Part shown: piece after piece, positions 1 to 8,782 of the stretch
How the letters are laid out: every line of letters begins with the position of its first letter
How positions within the stretch are numbered: the first letter of the stretch is position 1
Position numbers and translations under genes: made by a program
Notes under the pieces: generated by a model
What the model was told of the DNA's origin: nothing
What the model saw: the letters and a program-made list of their open reading frames with translations, nothing else
Database searches by the model: none
Assembly: GCA_963760125.1 (NCBI GenBank)
Contig: CAVXBV010000016.1
Location: 1-64,000, forward strand
Origin: RYN-111 sp963760125
GTDB lineage: Bacteria; Actinomycetota; Actinomycetes; Mycobacteriales; SCTD01
DNA: 64,000 bases
Reading direction: 5' to 3'

Positions 1-475
1 CGGCGCGACGACCTCGAGCGGGTCGGATGCCAGCCACCTTCACCGTGGAGCCGACGACCACCCACGCCGTCACGGTGTGCCGGCCCGGAGCGGCGGAGAT
101 GCCGATCACGCCGTGCGCCTCACAGCTCTCGAGCACGGTCCGGACGAGGGCTCCGGTCTCGGGCAACGAGGGGCTGTCCAGGGCCAGCACGACCGTCGCG
201 CCGGCCGGGCCCGCGACGCTCCAGCGGACCGACCCGAGCTGCCGGACCACCGTCTCGTCCAGGGCGAGGGCCGGCCGGTCGCACCCGCCGTCGACCGCCG
301 GTCCGGTGCCGGGCAGCCCGTTCTGGCCCAGGGCGAACACCACCGCGAACACCGCGAACAGCGCCAGGACCTTCAGCGGCCGCAGGCTGCGCGGCGGCGG
401 TTCCTCCGCGGTCAGCTGGTCGCGGACCGTGACCTCGTAGGCGTCCGGCTTGCTGAACTGGCCGCGGCGGCGCAC
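1..475 (-). CDS. Membrane-anchored hypothetical protein, C-terminus beyond the window
   Basis: The reading frame opens with GTG at 475, sharing one base with the TAG stop of the upstream oxidoreductase gene, and stays open to the left edge (158 codons seen). A short charged N-terminus is followed by one hydrophobic segment at about residues 34-53 and then a probably extracytoplasmic domain containing two cysteines. I do not recognise the family. The overlap with etfD implies co-transcription. The opposite-strand open frames here show no better coding features. Confidence 0.6.
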   Translation of the reverse strand, partial: MRRRGQFSKPDAYEVTVRDQLTAEEPPPRSLRPLKVLALFAVFAVVFALGQNGLPGTGPAVDGGCDRPALALDETVVRQLGSVRWSVAGPAGATVVLALDSPSLPETGALVRTVLESCEAHGVIGISAAPGRHTVTAWVVVGSTVKVAGIRPARGRRA

Positions 476-2922
476 TAGCTGCTGGCGGTGGGCGGCTCGG
501 GCTCGCCCGCCTGCTGGTGCTCGCTCAGCCCGCCGGGTGCGTCCCCGGGCGTCGTGCCCGTGACCTCGGCGCCGACGTCCGGCGTACCGCCCGCCTGGGA
601 CAGCTGCGGGTTGTCCGCGCCGGCCGTGGCCTCGGGGGTGGCCTGCGCGGGCGCCGGTGCCGGGGCAGCAGCCTCGGCGAGCGGGGCGGCCGCCATCGCC
701 GGGACCTTGGCCGCCATCGAGCGGGCCAGGATCTGCGACACGTCGAGCACCTGGACGTGCTCCTTGGCCTCGCCGGACTGCTGCTTGGCCGTCAGCGCGT
801 CGCTCAGCATCGTGATGCAGAACGGGCAGGCGGTGCTGATGATGTCGGTGTCCAGCGACAGGGCCTCGTCGGTGCGCTCCACGTTGATGCGCTTGCCGAT
901 CTTCTCCTCCATCCACATGCGGGCACCGCCGGCGCCGCAGCAGAAGCCGCGCTCCTTGCAGCGGGGCATCTCGGTGGTGGACAGGCCCTTGATGGCGGCG
1001 AGGACCTCGCGCGGCGGCGTGTAGACCTGGTTGTGCCGGCCCAGGTAGCAGGGGTCGTGGTAGGTCACGGAGGCGTCGACCGGCGTGACCGGGGTGAGGT
1101 GGCCCTCCTCGACGAGCTTGCCGAGCAGCTGGGTGTGGTGGACGACCTCGTAGTCACCGCCGAGCTGGGGGTACTCGTTCTTGATGGTGTTGAAGCAGTG
1201 CGGGCAGGTCGCGACGATCTTGACGCCGCTCTCCCGCGGACGCGCCGACGCTGTTGAGCACCTCGACGTTCTGCTGGCCCAGCATCTGGAAGACGAACTC
1301 GTTGCCGAGCCGCCGGGCCGGGTCACCGGTGCAGGACTCCATCGAGCCGAGCACGGCGAACTCCACGCCGGCGATGTGCAGCAGCTCGGCGAACGCGCGG
1401 CTGACCTTCTTGCTGCGGTCCTCCAGGCCCCCGGCGCAGCCGACCCAGAACAGGTACTCGACCTCGTCCGGGATGGTGCCCTCGACGACCTTGACGTCGA
1501 AGGACAGCCCGTCCATCCAGTCCGTGCGGGAGCTGTTGTTCATGCCCCACGGGTTGCCCTTGTTCTCGAGGTTGCGCAGCATCACGCCGGCCTCGCTCGG
1601 GAACGCGCTCTCGATGAGCACCTGGTAGCGGCGCATGTCCAGGATGTGGTCGACGTGCTCGATGTCGACCGGGCACTGCTCGACGCACGCGCCGCACGTG
1701 GTGCAGGACCACAGCACGTCGGGGTCGATGACGCCGCCCTCGGCCTCGGTGCCGACCAGCGGGCGCTCGTACTGCTCCTTGTTGGAGCCCAGGATGCGGC
1801 CGAAGCCGTTCTCGGGGACCTCGTGGCCGTGGTGCTCCTGGTCCGCCACCGACGGCGCGGCCGCGAGGACCGCCGCCTGGGCGTCCGCGTCGCCGGCAAG
1901 CAGGTACGGCGCCTTCGCGAACAGGTGGTCGCGCAGGCCCATGATCAGCAGCTTCGGGCTCAGCGGCTTGCCGGTGTTCCACGCCGGGCACTGGCTCTGG
2001 CAGCGCCCGCACTCGGTGCAGGTGGCCATGTCGAGCATCGCGGACCAGGTGAAGTCCTCGACCTTGCCGACGCCGAACGTGTCGGTCTCCGGGTCGGCCT
2101 GCTCGAAGTCGAGCACCTTGCCGCCCGACATCATCGGCAGCAGGGCCCCCAGCGAGACGCCGTCCGGGTCGCGCTTGGTGCTGACGTTGATCGGCGCCAG
2201 GAAGATGTGCAGGTGCTTGCTGTAGACCACGATCACCAGGAAGCCGAAGATCACCGCGATCTGGGCCAGGATGAAGAACGTCTCCAGCACCTCGTTGGCG
2301 GTGTGCCCGAGCGGGTCCAGGGCGAGCGCGACGAGCTTGGACGTGAACGTCCACCAGACGTGGTCCTGGAACGGGAAGACCCCGGTGTTGATCTGCGGTC
2401 CGCGGTAGCCGAACAGCGTCACGGCGACCATCGAGATCATGAACAGCACCAGCCAGGCGGGGCCGGTGTGGCGAGCCGTAGAAGCGGCTGTTGCGCTCGA
2501 TCTTCGCGGGGTCCTGCTTACGGCGGATCCAGGCGAACGTCGCGAGGCTGACCAGCAGCAGGGTGCCGATGAGGTCCTCGGCGAGGCCCACGATCCGCCA
2601 GTGGCCGATGATCGGCAGCGCGAACTCGGGGTCGAACAGCGCGCCGATCGCCTCGATGATCGTCAGCGTCAAGATGATGAAGGCCCAGAACGTCACGAAG
2701 TGCGCGATGCCCGGGGACGCTCCACTTGAGCAGGCGCTTCTGCCCGAAGACCTCGACGAACTGCAGGCCGATGCGCTTGTTGACGCCCTTGAGCCGGCCG
2801 GGGCTCGGCTGACCGCTGCTGATCAGGCGGAACAGGAACAGCATGCGGCGCCCGGCGACGGCCAGGCTCACACCGATGATCCCGAGTCCGACGACGAGCC
2901 GGATGATCTGGTCGGTCTCCAA
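475..2922 (-). CDS. etfD: EtfD-like (Fe-S)-binding membrane oxidoreductase (Rv0338c family), frame broken at three sites
   Basis: This family takes electrons from electron-transfer flavoprotein during fatty-acid oxidation and passes them into the membrane. The N-terminal third is a bundle of hydrophobic helices. Two ferredoxin-type motifs follow: CTECGRCQSQCP near residue 300 and CTTCGACVEQCP near 407. The C-terminal half has CCG-type heterodisulfide-reductase motifs, including HDPCYLGRHN and CCGAGG. The start is TTG 2922, preceded by GGAGG with 7 nt spacing. The frame changes near 2711, 2471 and 1243, each time as if one base were inserted, and protein similarity resumes immediately. Restored length is about 815 aa, normal for the family, so I treat the shifts as sequencing errors. 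Confidence 0.85.
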
Positions 2923-3036
2923 CGCACGTCCTCCACTCGTCGCAACGCGGTAAGGCCGGTCGCTTGCGGACCTGCCTCGCGGCACGCGCGAGCCTACGCG
3001 GACGGGCGCGCGAGGGCGCGCCGGGGTCGGGCCGGA

Positions 3037-3201
3037 CTACTGGCGAGTAACCACGACGGGTACGGGGAGGGCAACGACGTCGTCGCTCCAGCCGCGCGCC
3101 ACGTCCTCGGCGTGCCCGGACCGGCAGAAGCCGACCGCGACGCCGAGGGTGAGGGTCGACAGCACCAACCAGCTCAGGACGATGGTCACCAGCAGCACCA
3201 T
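3037..3201 (-). CDS. Small single-pass membrane protein (54 aa)
   Basis: ATG 3201 has GGAGG six bases upstream. The product starts with a hydrophobic helix (about residues 2-25), followed by a short polar tail. Third codon positions are almost all G or C, as in neighbouring real genes. No family is recognised. A longer upstream frame exists, but its extra residues are arginine/proline-rich and lie outside the ribosome-binding-site logic. Confidence 0.5.
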   Translation of the reverse strand: MVLLVTIVLSWLVLSTLTLGVAVGFCRSGHAEDVARGWSDDVVALPVPVVVTRQ

Positions 3202-3307
3202 GGCCGGCCTCCTCGGGCCCGCGGGGCCCACGCGTCCAGTGTGCGCCGCACGCAGGCAGGAAGCGATCACCGGGGCGGGTGACACGCCGACCGGGTCAGA
3301 GGGGGGG

Positions 3308-3439
3308 CTACAGGACCGAGCGCAGCACCGCGGTGAGCCCGCGGACGACGTACAGGGTGAGCGGGCCGGCGAGCAGCAGGGCCACGAGCAGCGCCAGCCC
3401 GCGGACGACCCAGTTGGGTCCTCCCTGCCGGTTGCGCAT
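3308..3439 (-). CDS. Possible tiny membrane protein (43 aa)
   Basis: The frame from ATG 3439 encodes a polar N-terminus and one strongly hydrophobic helix (about residues 14-35). Codon bias is typical of the genome, but no clear Shine-Dalgarno sequence precedes it and no family is recognised. It runs divergently from dnaK, just upstream of the HspR operators. It could be spurious. Confidence 0.35.
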   Translation of the reverse strand: MRNRQGGPNWVVRGLALLVALLLAGPLTLYVVRGLTAVLRSVL

Positions 3440-3498
3440 GACGCTGAGCACCGGACGAGCCAAGCACAGCGGTGCGGGAACCGCTCCGCGACCGCGAG

Positions 3499-3519
3499 GG
3501 TGAGTCGGGAACACTCAAC
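3499..3519. promoter_or_regulatory. HspR operator (HAIR) 1 of the dnaK operon
   Basis: The sequence GGTGAGT, seven bases, ACTCAAC is a close match to the HAIR consensus CTTGAGT-N7-ACTCAAG bound by HspR. It lies 98 bp before the dnaK start. The hspR gene is the fourth gene of the same operon, which implies autoregulation. Confidence 0.85.
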
Positions 3520-3551
3520 CCGGGTCGGCGGTTGTGACGGGTGTCGGCTAA

Positions 3552-3572
3552 CCTGAGCCCAGCACGCTCAAC
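3552..3572. promoter_or_regulatory. HspR operator (HAIR) 2, overlapping a possible -10
   Basis: CCTGAGC, seven bases, GCTCAAC forms a second inverted repeat with the correct HAIR spacing, 53 bp downstream of the first. Its left end overlaps TAACCT at 3549-3554, the best -10 candidate for dnaK. HspR bound here would block polymerase. It is more degenerate than site 1. Confidence 0.65.
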
Positions 3573-3616
3573 CAGCCGCTCGACCCGCACCCCCCGATCA
3601 AAAAGGAGCACCACCC

Positions 3617-5443
3617 ATGGCTCGTGCCGTCGGCATCGACCTCGGTACCACCAACAGCTGCGTCAGCGTCCTCGAGGGCGGTGAGCCGACCGTCATCGCG
3701 AACGCCGAGGGCTCCCGCACCACCCCGTCGATCGTTGCCTTCGCCAAGAACGGCGAGGTCCTCGTCGGCGAGGTCGCCAAGCGCCAGGCCGTCACCAACG
3801 TCGAGCGGACCATCCGCTCCGTCAAGCGCCACATGGGCACCGACTGGTCCCAGTCGATCGACGGCAAGGACTTCACGCCCCAGCAGATCAGCGCGTTCGT
3901 CCTGCAGAAGCTCAAGCGGGACGCCGAGTCCTACCTCGGCGAGCCCGTCGCGGACGCGGTCATCACCGTCCCGGCGTACTTCAGCGACGCGGAGCGCCAG
4001 GCGACCAAGGAGGCCGGGGAGATCGCGGGCCTGAACGTCCTGCGGATCGTCAACGAGCCCACCGCCGCCGCGCTGGCCTACGGCCTGGACAAGGGCGACA
4101 AGGAGCAGACCATCTTGGTGTTCGACCTCGGGGGCGGCACGTTCGACGTGTCCCTGCTCGAGATCGGCGACGGCGTCATCGAGGTCAAGGCGACCAGCGG
4201 GGACAACAAGCTCGGCGGCGACGACTGGGACAACCTGCTCGTCGACCACCTGGTCAAGCAGTTCAGCAACCAGAACGGCATCGACCTGTCCAAGGACAAG
4301 ATGGCGATGCAGCGCCTGCGCGAGGCGTCGGAGAAGGCCAAGATCGAGCTCTCGTCCAGCCAGGCGACCTCGATCAACCTGCCCTACATCACGGCCGGCG
4401 CCGACGGCCCGCTCCACCTCGACGTGTCCATGACGCGGGCGGAGTTCCAGAAGCTCACCCAGCCGCTGCTCGACCGCTGCAAGAGCCCCTTCCAGCAGGC
4501 CATCAAGGACGCCGGCATCGGGGTCAACGCCATCGACCACGTCGTGCTCGTGGGTGGTTCGACGCGCATGCCCGCCGTGACCGACCTGGTCAAGGAGCTC
4601 ACCGGCGGCCGCGAGCCCAACAAGGGCGTCAACCCCGACGAGGTCGTCGCCATCGGCGCCGCCCTGCAGGCCGGTGTCCTCAAGGGTGAGGTCAAGGACG
4701 TCCTGCTGCTCGACGTCACCCCGCTGTCCCTCGGCATCGAGACCAAGGGCGGCATCATGACCAAGCTCATCGAGCGCAACACGACGATCCCGACCAAGCG
4801 GTCCGAGGTGTTCACCACCGCCGACGACAACCAGCCGTCGGTGCAGATCCAGGTGTACCAGGGCGAGCGAGAGATGGCGGCGTACAACAAGCGCCTCGGG
4901 ATGTTCGAGCTCAGCGACCTGCCGCCGGCCCCCCGGGGCGTGCCGCAGATCGAGGTCGTCTTCGACATCGACGCCAACGGCATCGTCCACGTGTCCGCCA
5001 AGGACCTCGGTACGGGCAAGGAGCAGTCGATGACCATCACCGGCGGCTCGGCCCTGCCCAAGGAGGACATCGAGCGGATGATGAAGGAGGCCGAGGAGTA
5101 CGCCGACGAGGACGCCAAGCGCAAGGAGGAGGCCGAGACCCGCAACCAGGCCGAGGCGCTCGTCCACCAGACGCAGAAGTTCCTCGCCGAGAACGGCGAC
5201 AAGCTGCCGGCGGAGGGCAAGGAGGGCGTCGAGGCGGCGCTCACCGACCTGCAGGGCGTGCTCGGCGGCAGCGACATCGCCGTGATCCGCGAGAAGAGCG
5301 AGGTGCTCGCGAAGCTGAGCCAGGAGCTCGGTGGGGCGCTCTACGCGCAGCAGGCCGCGTCTGCTGAGGGCACCGAGGACGGTTCGCCGGACTCCGCCGA
5401 CGAGGGTGTCGTCGACGCGGAGATCGTGGACGAGGACAAGTGA
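3617..5443 (+). CDS. dnaK: Molecular chaperone DnaK (Hsp70)
   Basis: The 608-residue ATP-dependent chaperone binds exposed hydrophobic peptides in the cytoplasm, with DnaJ stimulating ATP hydrolysis and GrpE exchanging nucleotide. The Hsp70 signatures are present: GIDLGTTNSCV at the N-terminus, the phosphate-binding segment IFVFDLGGGTFDVS-like near residue 170, and VLVGGSTRMP near 313. The acidic C-terminal tail is typical. AGGAG precedes ATG 3617. It is the first gene of dnaK-grpE-dnaJ-hspR and overlaps grpE by four bases. Two HspR operators lie upstream. Confidence 0.98.
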   Translation: MARAVGIDLGTTNSCVSVLEGGEPTVIANAEGSRTTPSIVAFAKNGEVLVGEVAKRQAVTNVERTIRSVKRHMGTDWSQSIDGKDFTPQQISAFVLQKLKRDAESYLGEPVADAVITVPAYFSDAERQATKEAGEIAGLNVLRIVNEPTAAALAYGLDKGDKEQTILVFDLGGGTFDVSLLEIGDGVIEVKATSGDNKLGGDDWDNLLVDHLVKQFSNQNGIDLSKDKMAMQRLREASEKAKIELSSSQATSINLPYITAGADGPLHLDVSMTRAEFQKLTQPLLDRCKSPFQQAIKDAGIGVNAIDHVVLVGGSTRMPAVTDLVKELTGGREPNKGVNPDEVVAIGAALQAGVLKGEVKDVLLLDVTPLSLGIETKGGIMTKLIERNTTIPTKRSEVFTTADDNQPSVQIQVYQGEREMAAYNKRLGMFELSDLPPAPRGVPQIEVVFDIDANGIVHVSAKDLGTGKEQSMTITGGSALPKEDIERMMKEAEEYADEDAKRKEEAETRNQAEALVHQTQKFLAENGDKLPAEGKEGVEAALTDLQGVLGGSDIAVIREKSEVLAKLSQELGGALYAQQAASAEGTEDGSPDSADEGVVDAEIVDEDK

Positions 5444-6081
5444 CCTCCGGCCACACCGAGCCCGAGACCGCGTTCGACCCGGAGCACGTCGTGATCCGCG
5501 ACAAGCGCCGGCTCGACCCGGAGAGCGGAGAGGTCCGGACCCCGGAGCCTGTGCTCGAAGGCGAGATCGAGGACGAGGTCGAGGCCGCGGTGACCGAGCC
5601 GGTGGTCCCGGACGCCGATCCGGTCGCTGAGCTGACGCTGGACCTCCAGCGGATCTCGGCGGAGTACGCCAACTACCGCAAGCGGGTCGAGCGCGACCGC
5701 GTCGCGATGGTCGAGGTGGCGACGGCCGGGGTCCTGGAGGCCCTGCTGCCGCTGCTCGACAACGTGGAGCTGGCGCGTCAGCACGGGGACCTCGACGGTG
5801 CCTTCAAGGGCGTCGGCGAGGGCCTCGAGCAGGTCGGCGAGCGGTTCGGCCTGGAGCGTCTCGGCGCGAAGGGCGAGCCGTTCGACCCGGCAGTGCACCA
5901 CGCGCTGGTGCAGGCGGCCCCCGACGACTCCGCCACCGAGGCGAGGGTCGCTGAGGTCCTCCAGCCGGGCTGGCGCCTGCGCTCCGGTCGGGTTCTGCGC
6001 CCTGCCGGGGTTGCCGTCAGCGAGCCCGGGTCGCCGGCGGACGCTGTACCCCCGCCGGCGCCGACGCCCGACCAGGACTGA
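5440..6081 (+). CDS. grpE: Nucleotide exchange factor GrpE
   Basis: GrpE releases ADP from DnaK and acts as a dimer in the cytoplasm. The 213-residue product has the usual acidic, low-complexity N-terminus, a long helical segment containing YANYRKRVERDR, and the C-terminal beta domain with the family motif EPFDPAVHHAL. The GTG start overlaps the dnaK stop as GTGA, a translational-coupling arrangement. It is co-transcribed with dnaK and dnaJ. Confidence 0.96.
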   Translation: MTSGHTEPETAFDPEHVVIRDKRRLDPESGEVRTPEPVLEGEIEDEVEAAVTEPVVPDADPVAELTLDLQRISAEYANYRKRVERDRVAMVEVATAGVLEALLPLLDNVELARQHGDLDGAFKGVGEGLEQVGERFGLERLGAKGEPFDPAVHHALVQAAPDDSATEARVAEVLQPGWRLRSGRVLRPAGVAVSEPGSPADAVPPPAPTPDQD

Positions 6082-6095
6082 GAGGAGGGACGCCG

Positions 6096-7188
6096 ATGAG
6101 TGCGCGTGACTACGCCGAGAAGGACTACTACGCCGCTCTCGGCGTCCCCAAGGACGCCCCGACGGCCGACATCAAGAGGGCCTACCGGCGGCTGGCCTCC
6201 GAGCACCACCCGGACCGCAACCCCGAGGGCGCCGAGCGGTTCAAGGAGATCAGCGAGGCGTGGGACGTCCTGTCCGACGACGCCAAGCGCCGGGAGTACG
6301 ACGACGCCCGCACGCTGTTCGCCAACGGCGGCGGGCGCCGGATGCCTGGGGGCGCTGGCGGTTTCGACGCCAGCGACCTGTTCGGCCAAGGCGGGGGTGG
6401 CTTCTCCGACGTGTTCGGCGGCCTGTTCGGTGGCCGGCGGCAGCCGCCGCGCCGGGGGGCCGACCTCGAGACGTCGGTGACCCTGTCGTTCGTCGACGCC
6501 GTCCGCGGCGCGACCGTGCCCTTGCGGCTGTCAACCACCGGCGCCTGCTCGACGTGCCGGGGCAGCGGCGCGGCTCCGGGGACCACGCCCGAGACCTGCC
6601 CGCTGTGCCGGGGCCAGGGCGTCGTGTCGCGCAACCAGGGGTCGTTCTCCTTCGCCGAGCCGTGCACCCGCTGCCGGGGGACGGGCTCGGTCGTCCAGAC
6701 GCCGTGCCCCACCTGCCACGGCCACGGGCCGGGAGAAGCGCGAGCGGACGCTGACCGTCCGGATCCCGGCCGGGGTCGAGACGGGCCAGAAGATCCGGCT
6801 CAAGGGCAAGGGGGCACCGGGCGAGCGCGGCGCACCGGCGGGTGACCTGATGGTCGTCGTGACGGTCACCCCGCACGCGGTGTTCGGCCGCAAGGGCGCC
6901 CACCTCACCCTGGACGTCCCGGTGACGTACGCCGAGGCGGCCCTGGGTGCCCAGGTGTCGGTGCCCACGCCGGACGGCCCGGTCACCCTGCGCCTCCCCG
7001 CCGGCACGACGTCGGGGCGGACGTTCCGCGTGAAGGGTCAGGGGGTCCCGGGCAAGGGCGACCTGCTCGTCACCGTGGAGGTCGCCGTCCCCAAGGAGAT
7101 GTCGGAGGAGGAGCGGGAGGCGCTGGAGGCCTACGCCAAGATCGCCGACAGCGACCCGCGTGAGCACTTGAAGAAGGTGACCCTCTGA
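6096..7188 (+). CDS. dnaJ: Chaperone DnaJ (Hsp40), frame broken near 6729
   Basis: The J domain includes the essential HPD at about residues 37-39. A Gly/Phe-rich linker and a zinc-binding domain with CxxCxGxG repeats (CSTCRGSG, CPLCRGQG, CTRCRGTG, CPTCHGHG) follow, then the substrate-binding C-terminal domains. GGAGG precedes ATG 6096. The frame shifts at about 6729-6730, where GGGCCGGG reads as if one C were extra. Removing it rejoins a normal DnaJ of about 363 aa. It ends overlapping the hspR start. The break is probably an error, since all conserved regions survive on both sides. Confidence 0.93.
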
Positions 7189-7580
7189 TGGGCGAGCAGG
7201 TCTTCGTCATCTCGGTCGCCGCCCAGCTCGCCGGGATGCACCCGCAGACGCTCCGCCAGTACGACCGCCTCGGGCTGGTGACGCCGGAGCGCACCGGCGG
7301 CGGCGGGCGGCGCTACTCCGCCCGTGACGTCGACCTGCTGCGCGAGGTGCAGCGGCTGTCGCAGGAGGAGGGCGTCAACCTCGCCGGCATCAAGCGGATC
7401 ATCGAGCTCGAGAACCAGGTCACGGCGCTGCAGCAGCGGGTGGCCGAGCTCGCCCACGAGCTCGACGTCACGGTCGCCGCGGTCGCGACGGCGCAGGAGA
7501 CGGTCGTGGCATCGCTGCGTCGCGACCTCGTCCCGGTCCGCCGGTCAGCGCTCGTGGTCTGGGAGCCGACTTCCCGCTGA
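7188..7580 (+). CDS. hspR: Heat-shock repressor HspR (MerR family)
   Basis: HspR represses the dnaK operon and clpB by binding HAIR inverted repeats, usually with DnaK as co-repressor. The 130-residue protein has a MerR-type winged helix-turn-helix at the N-terminus (HPQTLRQYDRLGLVTPERT), a coiled-coil around residues 70-100, and a C-terminal hydrophobic tail ending in LVVWEP, characteristic of HspR. ATG 7188 shares one base with the dnaJ stop. HAIR sites occur before dnaK and clpB in this window. Confidence 0.95.
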   Translation: MGEQVFVISVAAQLAGMHPQTLRQYDRLGLVTPERTGGGGRRYSARDVDLLREVQRLSQEEGVNLAGIKRIIELENQVTALQQRVAELAHELDVTVAAVATAQETVVASLRRDLVPVRRSALVVWEPTSR

Positions 7581-7690
7581 TCTACGGCAGATGTGGGGGG
7601 TCGGCGTACTCCACCTGCGCGATCCCTGCCCGCTCCCCGCGAGCCACCCTGCGGCGAGCGCGCCGCGGGGTGCGCCACGGAGGGGGAGTC

Positions 7691-8680
7691 ATGAGCATGC
7701 GCAACGCCCGTCGTATCGGCACCGTCGCCCTGTGCGCCACAGCCCTGTGGCTGCCGGCGATGCCGCCGGCCGAGGCCGCGTCGGCGGTCACCACGGTGGC
7801 CGATCACCTGGCGGGGCCGCTGCAGGTCGAGGTCGGACCCAACGGCTCGATCTACGTGGCCGAGGCGTTCGCCGGTCAGGTCACCGAGATCGACAAGAAG
7901 GGCCGCCGCTCCGTGCTGGCCGGTGGCCTCGGCGACTTCACGCCGGGCATCGGCGTGCACGGAGGCAGCGTCTTCATGACGCTCAGCAGCGAGCCGCACG
8001 AGGGCAATCCGTACGGCGGCGCGACGCTGGTCCGCATCTCCCAGGGAGGTCAGGTGCGCCAGCTGGCCGACCTGCTTGCCTACGAGCTCGCCGTCAACCC
8101 GGACGGGCAGGCGCACTTCGACGAGAACGGCGAGCCGCACGACTCCCTCACCAACCCCTACGACGTGCTCGCCCTCCCGGGACGGGTGCTCATCGCTGAT
8201 GCGGGGGGCAACGCGATCAACCAGGTGTCGTCGAACGGCACGGTCAGCACCCTGACCCGTCTCCCGGTCAGCACCGCGGGCGACTGCGCGCAGGCCCCGA
8301 ACAACACGCCCTCAGGGGTCGGCTGCGACCCGGTTCCGACAGGGATCGTGCTCGGACCGGACGGGCTGCTGTACGTCTCCGGACTCGGGGCCGAGGTGGA
8401 GGGCCACGTCTGGCAGATCCACCCGGAGTCCGGGCAGATCCTGCGGACCTGGTCGAACCTGCCGCCGCTCACCGGGATCGCGTCGGCGCCGGACGGCACG
8501 CTCTACGTGTCCTCGCTGTTCAGCGACCAGGTGCTGCGCCTCGACGCCCGCACGCGCGCGGTGAGCGGCACGCTGGACCTGCCGACGCCCACCGGACTGA
8601 CCTGGGCCGACGGCGCGCTCTACGCCACGAGCGGCTTCACGGGAAGCCTGTTCCGCGTCCAGCCCCGGGCCTTCATCTGA
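7691..8680 (+). CDS. ScyD/ScyE-family secreted beta-propeller-like protein
   Basis: The 329-residue product has a Sec signal peptide (positive MRNARR, hydrophobic core, cleavage after about AEA) and NHL/six-bladed propeller-like repeats such as GPNGSIYVAEA, VLIADAGGNAI and APDGTLYVSS. I recognise the family name ScyD/ScyE from annotation convention; a scytonemin role is not implied here. ATG 7691 has a strong GGAGGGGGA sequence upstream. It is the first of four exported-protein genes between hspR and clpB. It is probably extracellular; ligand unknown. Confidence 0.75.
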   Translation: MSMRNARRIGTVALCATALWLPAMPPAEAASAVTTVADHLAGPLQVEVGPNGSIYVAEAFAGQVTEIDKKGRRSVLAGGLGDFTPGIGVHGGSVFMTLSSEPHEGNPYGGATLVRISQGGQVRQLADLLAYELAVNPDGQAHFDENGEPHDSLTNPYDVLALPGRVLIADAGGNAINQVSSNGTVSTLTRLPVSTAGDCAQAPNNTPSGVGCDPVPTGIVLGPDGLLYVSGLGAEVEGHVWQIHPESGQILRTWSNLPPLTGIASAPDGTLYVSSLFSDQVLRLDARTRAVSGTLDLPTPTGLTWADGALYATSGFTGSLFRVQPRAFI

Positions 8681-8782
8681 TGCGTCGCGGCGACGGAGGC
8701 GTACCCGCCGGAGCTCCTGGTCGTTGTGGAGAACGACGGCGCCTGCGAGGCTGCCGTGTCCCAGATCGTGGAGGTTCGTCCC

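Noticed and set aside
77..478. Plus-strand open frame at the left edge
   Set aside because: The minus strand encodes a membrane protein with a start coupled to etfD; the plus-strand translation is low-complexity and lacks a ribosome-binding site.
475..2922. Treating etfD as a pseudogene or as four separate genes
   Set aside because: All cysteine motifs and helices are present in order and each break is a single base; the same error type occurs in essential genes elsewhere in the window.
7691..8680. Assigning a scytonemin-biosynthesis role to the ScyD/ScyE-family protein
   Set aside because: The family name is a similarity label; none of the other scytonemin genes is present.
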